From contig NZ_QXXQ01000011.1 of the NCBI RefSeq assembly GCF_003570715.1, positions 80,103 to 144,102 on the forward strand: a DNA stretch of 64,000 nt. Reading direction: 5' to 3'. Source of the stretch: Gemmobacter lutimaris (GTDB lineage Bacteria; Pseudomonadota; Alphaproteobacteria; Rhodobacterales; Rhodobacteraceae). Shown here one piece after another: positions 52,704 through 62,646 of this stretch. Both the position numbers and the translations under genes were made by a program. A model generated the notes under the pieces. It did no database searches. It saw only the letters and a list, made by a program, of their open reading frames with translations, and was not told the origin of the DNA. Position 1 is the first letter of the stretch. Each line of letters starts with the position of its first letter.

Positions 52704-55700
52704 TCTGACGCTTGTGCCCGCCGGGGCCGGGGCCGGCAAGACCACCCGCATCCAGCGCACGGTGGCGGGTTGGGTTCGCGACAGGCTGGTCGCGCCGGGG
52801 CGCATTCTGGCGGTGACCTTCACCGAGACGGCGGCGTCGGAACTCAAGGCCCGCATCCGCGCCCAGCTGATCGCGCAGGGCCAGGTGGCCGAAGCGCTCG
52901 AGCTGGAACGCGCCTATATCGGCACGATCCACAGCCTCGGCCAGCGGCTTTTGACCGAACACGCTTTCGGCGCCGGACGGGCGCCGGTGAGCCGTCTCTT
53001 GACCGAGGCCGAACGCGATCTGCTGATCCGGTTGCAGATGGGCGGCTGCGCCCCGCTGCAGGAGGTGATGGGCGATCTGGCGCGGTTTGGCTATGCGTGG
53101 AACCGCCAGACCGGGGCCAGCGCCGAGGATCAGTTCCGCGCCGATGTGCTGCGCGCGATCGACCTCTTGCGCGGGCTTGGCGCGCGAGGGCAGGATCCCG
53201 GCGTTCTGGCGGGGGCGCTTGCCGCGCTGGAGGCGGGGTATGGTGCCCGCGCCGCCGATGGAACCCCGCTGACAGAGGCGCTGCGCCGTGCCGCGCAGGC
53301 CTTGCTGACACGTTTCCCCGAGGGGATTGCGGGTCACGCCACGAGCGACGCGGCGATAAAAGCCTTCCGCGACGACCATGCCCGGCTTCGCCGCGCCGTC
53401 GAAACCGATGCCTTGAGCGGCGACTGGGGCCTTTGGCAAAAATTGCGCGCGCTGCGCCAATCGAAACGCGGCGCCCCCACGCCCGAGGGCTATGACGCGC
53501 TAGCGCGGGCGGTGATGGAGGCGGCCGAGGGGCTCTTGATCCACCCCGGGCCGCTGACGGACGCCCGCGCGCATCTGAGCGCGCTGATCAACGGCGCGCA
53601 GGCGCTCATGGCGGGCTATGACGCGGCGAAGCGCGCGGGCGGTCTGATCGATTTCGCCGACATGATCACCGAGACCGAGGCGCTTCTTGCCACCCACCCC
53701 GAGATCCTCGCCGCCACCTTGGGCGAGATCGACTGCGTGGTGATCGACGAGTTTCAGGATACGAACCCGGTGCAATTCTCGCTTCTGTGGCGGCTCGCGC
53801 GGGGGGCGGCGCGCGCGCTGATCGTGGGCGACACGAAACAGGCGATCATGGGCTTTCAGGGCGCCGATCCGCGGCTTTCTGGCGCGCTGCACGCGGCCTG
53901 CCCCGAGGCGGTCGATCCGCTCGATCACAATTACCGCTCCGACCCGCGGATCATGCGCTTCGTGAATAAACTCGGCCCGGTGCTTTTCCCCGAAGGCTAT
54001 GACGACCTGACGCCGCATCGTGCCGAGACCGGGGTCACCGCGCTTGAGGCGCTGGTCTTGCCCGGGGGGCGAAAGGATGTCAGCGCCCCCTGCATCGCAG
54101 CCCATGTCGCGGCGCTGCTGCAAGACGGCGCACAGGTGACCGACCGCGCCACCGGCCAGCTCAGGCCCGCGCAGCCCTCGGATGTGGCGGTCCTGTGCTA
54201 CACTGCCGCCAAGGCTTCCGCCGTGGCCAAGGCCCTGCGCGCCCAAGGATTTGCCGTTCGGATTCAAGCCGATGGCTGGCGGTCTGCGCCGATCATCCGG
54301 GCGGTGCGGGCGGCGCTCGCGCTGGTGGCCGATCCCGAGGACAGCCATGCCGCGCTGCGCTATCTTACCCTTGGCCCGGCGCGCGTGCCGCTTGAAGCCG
54401 CGCTGACGCTGGCCATCGACGGCACGCTTGCCACCCATGCCGCTTTGGCGCCGCTTTTGCCCCTTGTCGAAAAGGCCCCGCATCTGACCGTGGCGGCGCT
54501 GCTCGCACAGATCATCCCGGCGGCCGGGCTGCGCGACTGGGCGGCGACACTTGACGCACCCGCGCAGGCGCTCGCAGATCTCGCCCGGCTCGAGGCCGAG
54601 GCGCTGGCTTTTGACACCTTGGCCGCCGATCTGAAGGCTGCGGCGGGGTTTCATGGCGCGTCAGTGCAGGTGTTTCTGGGCTGGCTTGCGGCGCAGACCG
54701 GGCGCGACGTCGATCGCCATCCCAACGCCGCCGGATGGTCCGCGCCGGGGATCGAGGTCTGCACCTGGCATGCCTCGAAGGGGCGGGAATGGCCGATCAC
54801 CGTGGTGGCCGGGCTCGATTACAAATTCATCGCCCGCCCCAACACCCTGCGCGCCGAATTTGACGGTTTCGATGATCTGGATGCGGTGCTGGATCATGCG
54901 GGGCTCGGCTGGCTGCCCGATTTTGCCGCGCCCGAAAAGCAGGCGGCCTTTGCCGAGGCGCTGATCGAGGAAGACGAACGCGATGCCGCGCGCGAGCTTT
55001 ATGTGGCGCTGACGCGCGCGCGTGACCGGCTGATCCTCGCCCTGCCGCCTGCGCAGTCTAAGGAAAGGCCGCGCCCCGAACGGATGGTCGATCTGCTGCG
55101 CGCACGCAGCGGGCTCACCGTCGCCACCGACGGCACGGGCCTGACGATCTGCGGCGAGACCTTCCCAGCGCGGGTGGTGATGACCGCCGATCCTGACGCT
55201 GGCCCGGATGCTGAGCTCGATCCGCATCTAGTGCCACGCTTCGGTCTTTCCCGCCCGCATTCCTACACGCCACTGCGGCCTTGGCGCGCCACCCCCTCGG
55301 GCCTCATTGCGCCCGCAGACGCCGCCCGGCCCAATCTGCGCCACATCGCCCTTGGCGCGGCGGTGCGCCGCCAGCGCGACGGCTTCGATCTGGCGACCGA
55401 GCGCGGCTCGGCCTGGCACCTTGCCTTTCGCGTCGCCTGCGAGCGCCCCGAGCGTCTGGCCGAGGTCGGCCGCGCCACTGGTCTTGCCTCCGACACCCTG
55501 GCCGAGATCGGCGCCCAGGCCACGGCCCTGCGCGACTGGCTCCTGACCCGAAGCTTCGACCGGTTACATTTCGAGCTGCCTCTGCAGGAAACAGCCGCCG
55601 ACGGGTCAGAGATCAACGCCATCATCGACCTTCTGGCCGAGGGGCCGGAGGGGCTAATGATCGTCGATCACAAATCCGGCGCCTGCCCCGACCCCGAAGC

Positions 55701-55845
55701 GCGCTTTTCCGGCTATGCCCCGCAGCTGCACGCCTATGCCGGGGTCGCCGCGCGCGCCTTAGGCAAGCCGGTGCGGGGGCTGGCGGTCAACTGGATGAAC
55801 GAGGGCAAGATCTCGGTCCTCGACCTGCAGGAGGTGCCGGTCTGA
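52696..55845 (+). CDS. AddA/UvrD-like helicase-nuclease
   Basis: A 1,049-aa SF1A helicase with Walker A VPAGAGAGKTTRIQ, ILAVTFTETAASELKARI, Walker B CVVIDEFQDTNPVQFSLLWR, ALIVGDTKQAIMGFQGADPR, LDHNYRSDPRIMRFVN, CTWHASKGREWPITVVAGLD and LYVALTRARDRLILALP. The C-terminal RecB nuclease has GSAWHLAFRVACE, EINAIIDLLAEG and LMIVDHKSGACPD with YAPQLHAYAGV. The start is ATG 52696, overlapping AddB's stop within ATGACTGA. Together the pair should unwind and degrade DNA ends. Whether they use a Chi-like signal is unknown. Confidence 0.9.
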   Translation: MTDLTLVPAGAGAGKTTRIQRTVAGWVRDRLVAPGRILAVTFTETAASELKARIRAQLIAQGQVAEALELERAYIGTIHSLGQRLLTEHAFGAGRAPVSRLLTEAERDLLIRLQMGGCAPLQEVMGDLARFGYAWNRQTGASAEDQFRADVLRAIDLLRGLGARGQDPGVLAGALAALEAGYGARAADGTPLTEALRRAAQALLTRFPEGIAGHATSDAAIKAFRDDHARLRRAVETDALSGDWGLWQKLRALRQSKRGAPTPEGYDALARAVMEAAEGLLIHPGPLTDARAHLSALINGAQALMAGYDAAKRAGGLIDFADMITETEALLATHPEILAATLGEIDCVVIDEFQDTNPVQFSLLWRLARGAARALIVGDTKQAIMGFQGADPRLSGALHAACPEAVDPLDHNYRSDPRIMRFVNKLGPVLFPEGYDDLTPHRAETGVTALEALVLPGGRKDVSAPCIAAHVAALLQDGAQVTDRATGQLRPAQPSDVAVLCYTAAKASAVAKALRAQGFAVRIQADGWRSAPIIRAVRAALALVADPEDSHAALRYLTLGPARVPLEAALTLAIDGTLATHAALAPLLPLVEKAPHLTVAALLAQIIPAAGLRDWAATLDAPAQALADLARLEAEALAFDTLAADLKAAAGFHGASVQVFLGWLAAQTGRDVDRHPNAAGWSAPGIEVCTWHASKGREWPITVVAGLDYKFIARPNTLRAEFDGFDDLDAVLDHAGLGWLPDFAAPEKQAAFAEALIEEDERDAARELYVALTRARDRLILALPPAQSKERPRPERMVDLLRARSGLTVATDGTGLTICGETFPARVVMTADPDAGPDAELDPHLVPRFGLSRPHSYTPLRPWRATPSGLIAPADAARPNLRHIALGAAVRRQRDGFDLATERGSAWHLAFRVACERPERLAEVGRATGLASDTLAEIGAQATALRDWLLTRSFDRLHFELPLQETAADGSEINAIIDLLAEGPEGLMIVDHKSGACPDPEARFSGYAPQLHAYAGVAARALGKPVRGLAVNWMNEGKISVLDLQEVPV

Positions 55846-56987
55846 TGTATGGACTCGCTTGGATCGACTTCGATCAGGCCGACCGCGACCGCACACGTCG
55901 GATCATAGATTTGTTCGACGAGAAGGATACGCGCGACGAACTTGGCCTTGGTGCGGTTCGTGATGCGCTGTCGGATCTGATGTTTCCGGGCACATCGACG
56001 ATCCAGACGCGGCTGCGCTACATGCTCTTCGTGCCCTGGATCTACCGGATCGTGGCGCGGGACCGTATCCAGCGCGCCCCACTGGAGCGTGCGCGGGCGC
56101 TCGAAATCACCCTGATCAAGGCGCTCGAGGCGGGCGGTGAAAGCGAAGGCGTGATCGGCAGCGTCGCGCGCGAGGGGCTCAAGCGGCTGCCGAGCGACGT
56201 GTACTGGGCCGCGCTCTTCACGCTGGGCATTCGTCGCCTGCCGATCGGTCGCGGAGCCTGTCTCGAGATGCGTGATCCCACCGCGCTTTGGGCTGCGAAC
56301 CTGCCGGCACCGGAAGAAGAGTTACTGACACGAACCACGTTCCGTCTGCGCGCCGAAGAGGCCGATTTCCTGCGTGATCGGCTGCGCCTTGCCGCCCCCG
56401 GAACGCTTTATTGCGATCTGGCCGAGGCCCGCGATGCGGCGGAGTGCGACACGATCTGGAGCCACCCGGATCGCGCGGGCTTCTCGGCGCAAAACCGAAT
56501 ACTCGTGGCACAGGCCGAGCGGTTCTCACGGCTGATGCAGGGGGCGGCGCTGCTTTACAATCTTTGCCTTGCCGAGCGTGCCCGTACGCTTCACGGTGCG
56601 GGCGCGGAACAGGGAGAAGCGCGGGTCGAAGACTATCGCACCCGCCTTGAGGACTGGCGCACCGAGCTCGATCCGGGCCTTGCGATCGATTGGGATCTCG
56701 ACGCGCTCTGGGCGCTTTGCATGCGCACGATCCACCGGGTTTCCCACCCCACACGGCAGTTCGTCGAAAGCTGGCGCGATCTCGTGCTGCTGGGGGCGGC
56801 AGCGCGCGGCGGCAACGCCGAGGCACGGCGTCTGATCGAGAACCGCGAACGTTGGCTGAAGCGGGGGAAGGCGCGGCTTTGCAATGATGCGGCGCTTGCG
56901 CGCTGGGGCGGCGCCTCGGGGGTTCGGCCGCTCACCTTCCGCTGGCACGAAACGCGCGCGCATCTGAAGGACCTTGCCGATGCCTGA
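55845..56987 (+). CDS. DUF6361 family protein
   Basis: A 380-aa protein with the family N-terminus LAWIDFDQADRDRTRRIIDL, then DELGLGAVRDALSDLMFPGT and STIQTRLRYMLFVPWIYR. The C-terminal half is helical (WRDLVLLGAAARGGNAEARR). It has no recognised catalytic motif. Start ATG 55845 shares one base with the AddA stop (TGATG), and its own stop lies inside the next start region (ATGCCTGA). From memory, DUF6361 genes are often next to PLD-like and helicase genes, as here. A structural or DNA-recognition role in that complex is inferred. Confidence 0.8.
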   Translation: MYGLAWIDFDQADRDRTRRIIDLFDEKDTRDELGLGAVRDALSDLMFPGTSTIQTRLRYMLFVPWIYRIVARDRIQRAPLERARALEITLIKALEAGGESEGVIGSVAREGLKRLPSDVYWAALFTLGIRRLPIGRGACLEMRDPTALWAANLPAPEEELLTRTTFRLRAEEADFLRDRLRLAAPGTLYCDLAEARDAAECDTIWSHPDRAGFSAQNRILVAQAERFSRLMQGAALLYNLCLAERARTLHGAGAEQGEARVEDYRTRLEDWRTELDPGLAIDWDLDALWALCMRTIHRVSHPTRQFVESWRDLVLLGAAARGGNAEARRLIENRERWLKRGKARLCNDAALARWGGASGVRPLTFRWHETRAHLKDLADA

Positions 56988-58851
56988 AACCGCGCTCGAC
57001 CCCGCCACCCGCAGGCTTTATTCCGACATTCTGCGCGCCCCGCCCGGGTTCGTCTTCGATGCCGCTCTCGCCACCACCTATTCGCTCGATTTCGAGACGG
57101 CGCTCACCATCCCCGCGACACTCGCCTTTCAGGCCGCCGAAGCACGCTCCGAGTTGCTCGACACGCCGCTTGCGCTGCTCGAGGGGCTCGAACGGCTTGC
57201 CGACCGCATCGCGATCTTTTGCGAGGCAGGACGCATCAAGGCGGTGCCCAAACACCCCAACCGACTGACCGCGCTGCTGGAGGACACGATCACCGAGGTC
57301 CTCGCGCCGCAAGGCGGGGCCTTCCACCCCAAGCTTTGGGTCCTGCGCTTCATCGCCCCCGACGACCCGAGCAGAGTGGTGCTGCGCTTGGCGATCCTGT
57401 CGCGCAACCTGACCACCGACCAGTCCTGGGACCTGTCGCTGGTGCTCGATGGCACGCCTGCGCCCGAGCCTGACGACAATACCGCGCTGATCGCGTTGAT
57501 CTCGGCGCTGCCGGGGATGGACCCCCGCAGCACAACCCCGAGGCGCAACCGCGATCTGGTGGCGAGCTTTGCCGGCGCGCTAGCGCAGGTGCGCTGGGCT
57601 CGTCCCGAGGGGGTCCGGCGGATCGATTTTCACGTCAACGGGCTTGGCAGACCGCCCTGGCACCCTTCGCCATGCCGCGGGCTGACGGTGATCTCGCCTT
57701 TCGTCAGCGCCGAGGCGCTCGAGCGACTGACGCAGGGGATGGCCCCCGACGCGGCGCGGCTGGTGAGCCGGACCGAGGAACTCGCGCGGATACCCGCGCC
57801 GGTACTGGCGCGGTTCGGCAAGGTTCTGGTGCTCGACGATCTGGCCGAGACCGAGGATGGCGAGGAGAGCGAAGCCGAGGAGACCTGCCGAGCCGATCAG
57901 GCGCCGCGCCGCGGGCTTCATGCCAAGGCTTTTGTCACCGAACACCATTCCAGCACCGAGATTACCATGGGCTCGGGCAACGCGACCAACGCGGCGTTGC
58001 TCAACGGTGCAAATGTCGAGGTCTTTGCCACTTTGACCGGGCCGTCGCGCACTCTTGGCAGCTGCGAGGATCAGCTTGACGCGAAGGCGGCTCTGGGGCG
58101 GTTTCTGACAGAATATCAGCCAGTTGACCTACCCGAGACGGCGTCTTTCGACGCCGCCGAAAAGCGCCTTGAGCACTTGCGTGGCCAGATCGTGCGGGCG
58201 GGGCTCAGACTTTGCTGCGTGCCCGAGGCGGGGGAACGGGTGGCGCTGAAACTGGCAAGCGCCGCCACCGTCGTCCCACCCGAGGGACTGGAGATGCGGC
58301 TCTGGCCCTTGATGGCGGGGGCGGCGCAGGGCACGAAACTGGCGCGGATCGACCCAGCGCCGCAGCCGCTTGGCGCTTTGGCTCTGCCCGATGTCACGCG
58401 CTGGCTGGGGGTTCAGCTGAGTGATGTCGAAACCGGGCTGAACCTCGACTTCTCGCTTGGCACGCGGCTTGAGGACCTGCCCGAAGGCCGCGACGCGGCG
58501 ATCTTGCGGGCGATGATCGCGGATCGGGGCGCTTTCCTGCGTTATCTGCAGCTTTTGCTCTCCGATCCCGAGACCGCCGCACAAGCCTTTCTCAACGCCT
58601 CCCGCGCGGGCGCTGCGCGCGCTGCATTCGGGTCATTCAGCGAAGTGCCGCTCCTTGAGGCGATGGTCCGCGCGCTCTCGGGCGAGGGAAGCGCCCTTGC
58701 CGATGTCGAGCGGCTGATCACAAGGCTCGAAGGCGCATGCGACGATACGGGCGCACCGCTGATACCGCCCGAATTCCTGACGCTCTGGGCAAGCTTTCGC
58801 AGCCTGCGCCCGACCTCGACCCGCCCCAACCGCAAGGCTGCAAGACGATGA
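56980..58851 (+). CDS. Phospholipase D-like nuclease protein
   Basis: A 623-aa protein with two PLD half-sites. The first is AFHPKLWVLRFI with ILSRNLTTDQSWDLSLVLDG (H-K...N), and the second GLHAKAFVTEHHSSTEITMG, then SGNATNAALLNG (H-K...N). This gives a bipartite active site that could cut DNA without metal. DISARM's DrmC is also a PLD protein, but the sequence context here differs. The ATG at 56980 overlaps the DUF6361 stop by 8 bp, and its TGA overlaps the helicase ATG (ATGA). The C-terminal ~200 residues are helical and unrecognised. Confidence 0.85.
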   Translation: MPETALDPATRRLYSDILRAPPGFVFDAALATTYSLDFETALTIPATLAFQAAEARSELLDTPLALLEGLERLADRIAIFCEAGRIKAVPKHPNRLTALLEDTITEVLAPQGGAFHPKLWVLRFIAPDDPSRVVLRLAILSRNLTTDQSWDLSLVLDGTPAPEPDDNTALIALISALPGMDPRSTTPRRNRDLVASFAGALAQVRWARPEGVRRIDFHVNGLGRPPWHPSPCRGLTVISPFVSAEALERLTQGMAPDAARLVSRTEELARIPAPVLARFGKVLVLDDLAETEDGEESEAEETCRADQAPRRGLHAKAFVTEHHSSTEITMGSGNATNAALLNGANVEVFATLTGPSRTLGSCEDQLDAKAALGRFLTEYQPVDLPETASFDAAEKRLEHLRGQIVRAGLRLCCVPEAGERVALKLASAATVVPPEGLEMRLWPLMAGAAQGTKLARIDPAPQPLGALALPDVTRWLGVQLSDVETGLNLDFSLGTRLEDLPEGRDAAILRAMIADRGAFLRYLQLLLSDPETAAQAFLNASRAGAARAAFGSFSEVPLLEAMVRALSGEGSALADVERLITRLEGACDDTGAPLIPPEFLTLWASFRSLRPTSTRPNRKAARR

Positions 58852-61800
58852 CCGAAAAGCTGACGAACCGTTTCGACGCCGAGGCCGCACTGCGCCCCCT
58901 CAAGGCCTTTCAGCGCGCCACGGTCGAACATGTCGCGGCGCGTTTGCTGACCGATCCCGATCGGGTGACGCAGTTTCTGGTGGCTGACGAGGTGGGGCTT
59001 GGCAAGACGATGGTGGCGCGCGGCGTGATCGCGCGCACGATCGAGGCGTTGCAGGACAGGGTCGCGCGGATCGATATCGTTTACATCTGCTCGAATGCCG
59101 CGATTGCGCGGCAGAATGTGAAGAAACTCAACGTTCTGGGCGATGGTCGTGCGAATGTGCTGCCGACGCGACTGACGATGCTGGCGCTGGAACTGGCCCG
59201 TGCGGGTGGCATTCGGCCGCGTGGGGTGAATTTCTTCTCGCTCACGCCGGGCACATCGCTCGATCTCAAGGAAGGCGGCGGCCAAAAGGAAGAGCGCGCG
59301 CTGATCCTGCGGATGCTGCGCCCGATCTTGAGCGATGAGGCGGCGGCGAGTGCCTTCCTTCAAAGCTGGGCGGGGACGCAGGGATGGGAGACGACCCGCG
59401 CCATGATCGAGCGCGCGCCGATGGAAGAGCTGATAGCCACGCGGTTTCGATCTGCGGTGCAAGGTGATCCCGATCTGTTGGTCGCGTTCGAAAAGCTTGC
59501 TGCGAAGGCAAAGGGGCTTGGCACGTCCGATAGCGCTTTCAACCGTCAACGCGAGGCGACCCTTGGGCGGTTGCGCACGCTGCTCGCTCGGGAAAGTGCT
59601 CATGCACTCGAGCCCGACCTGATCGTGCTCGACGAATTCCAGCGGTTTCAAGCTGTTCTGACAGGCAACGACGAAGCCGCAGATCTGGCCCGCAGGCTTT
59701 TCGGCTTCATCGACGAGGAGGGCAACAATGCCCGGACCTTGCTCTTGTCGGCCACACCCTACCGGATGCTCACGCTTGAGGGGGACAGCCAGCTGGGTGA
59801 GGAGGAACAGGACAGCGGCGAGCATTACCGCGAGTTTCTTTCGGTCTTGGGGTTTCTGTTCGGGCCCGAGCGCGCGCCCGACCTGCTGGCGGACCTTGAG
59901 GCGGAAATGCGGCGCTATCGGGCGGCGCTGGCGCAATTGCCTCAGTCGCAGCCCGAGGCGCAGGGGGCTGCGCGAAAGATCGAGACGAGGCTGCGGCAAG
60001 TGATCGCTCGGACCGAACGGGTGCAAGAGACCAAAGCACGCGACGGCATGGTGAAAGAGGTGGTGCCCGCTTTGCGCGTGTTGCCCGACGATTTGCGCGA
60101 TGCGAAAGCCATGAACGCCCTGGCGCAGGCCTTCGACGCCGCCGATGTGACCGGCTTCTGGAAGTCGGCGCCTTATTTGTTGAGTTTCATGCGCGATTAC
60201 GATCTGGCACGGCGGATCGAACTGGCGAAGGACCAGCCCACGCAGGCGCAACGCAAGGCGCTCAAGGCCGCGCTGCGCTGCCAGCTTTCGCATCATGAAC
60301 TCGAGGCCTATGCCCCGGTGGAACCGGGCAATGCACGGATGCGGGCGCTGATCGATCTGGCCTTTTGCGATGATCTGGAGCGTCGGTTGTGGATGCCCCC
60401 GAGCCTGCCCAGTTTTGGCGTCACCGTGCCCGCAAGCAAAGTGCTTGTCTTCTCCGACTGGCAGATGGTGCCCGATGCGATCGCGGCGCTTCTGTCCTAT
60501 GAGGCCGAGCGGCGGATGGGCATGGGGCAGGCGCGCGGCAATGCCCGGGCGCATGTCTATTCCGAGCAGCTCACCGCGCGACCGTTGCGCTTCACCGTTA
60601 CCGAGGAGCGCCTCGCGGGACTTCGGCTCCTTCCCCTGATACTGCCCTCGCCGCATCTTGCCCGCGTCGTCGATCCTTTGATGCTCTCGCATGGGGCGCC
60701 GCTGCCCGATTATGCCGCCTTGCGGGCCGCAGCTTGCGCGCGCCTCGAACCGCTTGCCAAGCAGATTGCGGCCGATTGCGCGGAGGCCGAGCGCGAAGTC
60801 ACCTGGGACTGGGCCGGGGTCGCTGCATGCGATCTGACACAGGCTGGCTTCGCCAGCTGGCTTGCGCCCGGCGGCGCAGCCGAGCGCGAGGGCGACGAGA
60901 CCGGCTGGCGCGAGCACTTGAGTGCGCTGCGCGCTGCGGGCGGGGCCGAGCTTCTTGGCCGGCCCGGGCAAGCTGTGCTTCTCGATCATCTGGTCGATCT
61001 GGCGCTGGGCAGCCCTGCCACCTGTGCGCTGCGCGCTCTGGCTCGACAAGCGCCTGACCTGTCACTCGACGATCCCGCGCTGCTCTCGGCGGCGACGAAG
61101 ATCGCGATGGGGTTCCGTCGTCTTTTCAACCAACCCGAGGCACAGGCGCTGTTGCGCGCCGACAGCGACGAGGCTTACTGGCGCGCGGTGCTGGATCATT
61201 GTGCGCGAAACGATCTCTCTGCCGTGCTCGACGAATATCTGCATGTCCTGCGTGAGGCGGAAGGGCTCGCCGAGCAGCCTTCGGATGTCGCTTTGCCACA
61301 GCTTGCCGAAAAGGTGCTAGAGGCGCTGTCGCTGTTGCCAGCGCAAATCGACCTGCGCCACTATGCGCTGCGCGGCACAAGCATCGTGATCGACCGGCAG
61401 CACCGCCGACGCGCCAATTTCCGGATGCGCGGCCGGTTCGCCACTCGCCTCGTCACGGGCGGCAGTGGCGAGGATGGCACCCAGCGCGTCGATCAGGTTC
61501 GGCAGGCCTTCAACTCGCCATTTCGCCCTTTCGTTCTCGCCTCGACCTCGATCGGGCAAGAGGGGCTCGATTTCCACCTTTATTGCCACCGGGTGGTGCA
61601 TTGGAACCTGCCGGGGAACCCCGTTGACATGGAACAGCGCGAGGGCCGGGTGCATCGCTACAAGAACCATGCGGTGCGGCTCAATCTGGCGCAGGCGCAT
61701 CAGGGAAGCTTGGTGGAAGAGCCGCGGGAAGACCCTTGGGCGCGGATGTTCGAGGCGGCGCGTCAGGGGGCCGAGAGCAGCGCCGACATGGTGCCCTACT

Positions 61801-62033
61801 GGCTTTTCGAAGGAGATCACAAGGTCGAGCGCCATGTGCTCTCTCTTCCCTTCAGCCGCGAAAGCACCCGTTTGGGTTGGTTGAACCGCTCGGTGGCGCT
61901 TTATCGCCTGGCCTTTGGTCAGCCGCGGCAAGACGATCTGTTGTCGATCCTCGACTCAGCCGCCGCACAACTCGCACCGTGCGAGCTTGACGCTTTGCAG
62001 ATTTCGCTTCGGCCGAAACCAATCCGCTCATGA
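58848..62033 (+). CDS. SNF2/DEAD-type SF2 helicase
   Basis: A 1,061-aa last gene of the rightward array. Motifs: KAFQRATVEHVAARLL (Q-like), motif I FLVADEVGLGKTMVARGVIA, motif Ia IVYICSNAAIARQNVKKL, motif II LIVLDEFQRFQAVL, motif III LLLSATPYRMLTLEG, and in the second lobe motif V FVLASTSIGQEGLDFHLYCH and motif VI MEQREGRVHRYKNH. An insert of about 450 residues between lobes is larger than in standard SNF2 proteins. It translocates on duplex DNA, and the adjacent PLD protein would supply cleavage. Confidence 0.9.
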   Translation: MTEKLTNRFDAEAALRPLKAFQRATVEHVAARLLTDPDRVTQFLVADEVGLGKTMVARGVIARTIEALQDRVARIDIVYICSNAAIARQNVKKLNVLGDGRANVLPTRLTMLALELARAGGIRPRGVNFFSLTPGTSLDLKEGGGQKEERALILRMLRPILSDEAAASAFLQSWAGTQGWETTRAMIERAPMEELIATRFRSAVQGDPDLLVAFEKLAAKAKGLGTSDSAFNRQREATLGRLRTLLARESAHALEPDLIVLDEFQRFQAVLTGNDEAADLARRLFGFIDEEGNNARTLLLSATPYRMLTLEGDSQLGEEEQDSGEHYREFLSVLGFLFGPERAPDLLADLEAEMRRYRAALAQLPQSQPEAQGAARKIETRLRQVIARTERVQETKARDGMVKEVVPALRVLPDDLRDAKAMNALAQAFDAADVTGFWKSAPYLLSFMRDYDLARRIELAKDQPTQAQRKALKAALRCQLSHHELEAYAPVEPGNARMRALIDLAFCDDLERRLWMPPSLPSFGVTVPASKVLVFSDWQMVPDAIAALLSYEAERRMGMGQARGNARAHVYSEQLTARPLRFTVTEERLAGLRLLPLILPSPHLARVVDPLMLSHGAPLPDYAALRAAACARLEPLAKQIAADCAEAEREVTWDWAGVAACDLTQAGFASWLAPGGAAEREGDETGWREHLSALRAAGGAELLGRPGQAVLLDHLVDLALGSPATCALRALARQAPDLSLDDPALLSAATKIAMGFRRLFNQPEAQALLRADSDEAYWRAVLDHCARNDLSAVLDEYLHVLREAEGLAEQPSDVALPQLAEKVLEALSLLPAQIDLRHYALRGTSIVIDRQHRRRANFRMRGRFATRLVTGGSGEDGTQRVDQVRQAFNSPFRPFVLASTSIGQEGLDFHLYCHRVVHWNLPGNPVDMEQREGRVHRYKNHAVRLNLAQAHQGSLVEEPREDPWARMFEAARQGAESSADMVPYWLFEGDHKVERHVLSLPFSRESTRLGWLNRSVALYRLAFGQPRQDDLLSILDSAAAQLAPCELDALQISLRPKPIRS

Positions 62034-62646
62034 CAGACGGCGTGTGCATACCTGCTGACATCTGATTTCCGCCGAAGATCGCCAATCTTAACAAGGGCGA
62101 CGCTTCGATGAGCAGCATCGGCTGGACTTGAAGCCTCACACAAAACTGGAAACAGGCGGCGCAGTCCGCCTCGCCGATTCGGACTTGCTCGAACATTCCC
62201 GGGGCAATGCCCTCGTGGATCGGGTGGACATCACGGAAACTCACCACCGCTGACCACCTATGCGTCTGCATGAAAATGTGCTGTCGAAACGAATCGGGCC
62301 TATCTCTCCGGAAAATATACCCCCGATCTCGGCAGCAACGGCCCCCAATCCCGCGAAATCCGCACACCCGGGACAGCATCACTCCGTTCATCGCCGGTCA
62401 CCGCCTACGCGCCGCTGGCGACCCTGTGATGCGATGGCGGTGTGAAAGCAGGAGGTTTCCAATGACATTCACACAACCGAAGTCAGACAATGAAATGCGC
62501 TGGTCTAGGTACGGATGGGCGCGCCTTCAGAGCCATCGATCTCCCACTTGCGAGCAGTCTGCGCGCGCATCAGGATGGCCGCAGCATCGAACGGAACCGT
62601 TCCAATCTCGAAAACAAGGCCGACAATCATGCGAGGGGCATCTGAG
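62034..62646. other. 613-bp gap, no confident gene
   Basis: Lies between the SF2 helicase and the HTH protein. Several short open frames on both strands have cysteine- and arginine-rich, disordered products and no ribosome sites. No terminator with a clear T tract was found just after the helicase stop. The region may be remnant DNA from the join between the defence array and a plasmid- or phage-derived segment. Confidence 0.4.

Noticed and set aside
50085..55845. Housekeeping addAB for general recombination repair
   Set aside because: The overlapping gene chain into DUF6361, PLD and SF2 helicase genes and the island location point to a dedicated role, though this needs the rest of the genome to settle.
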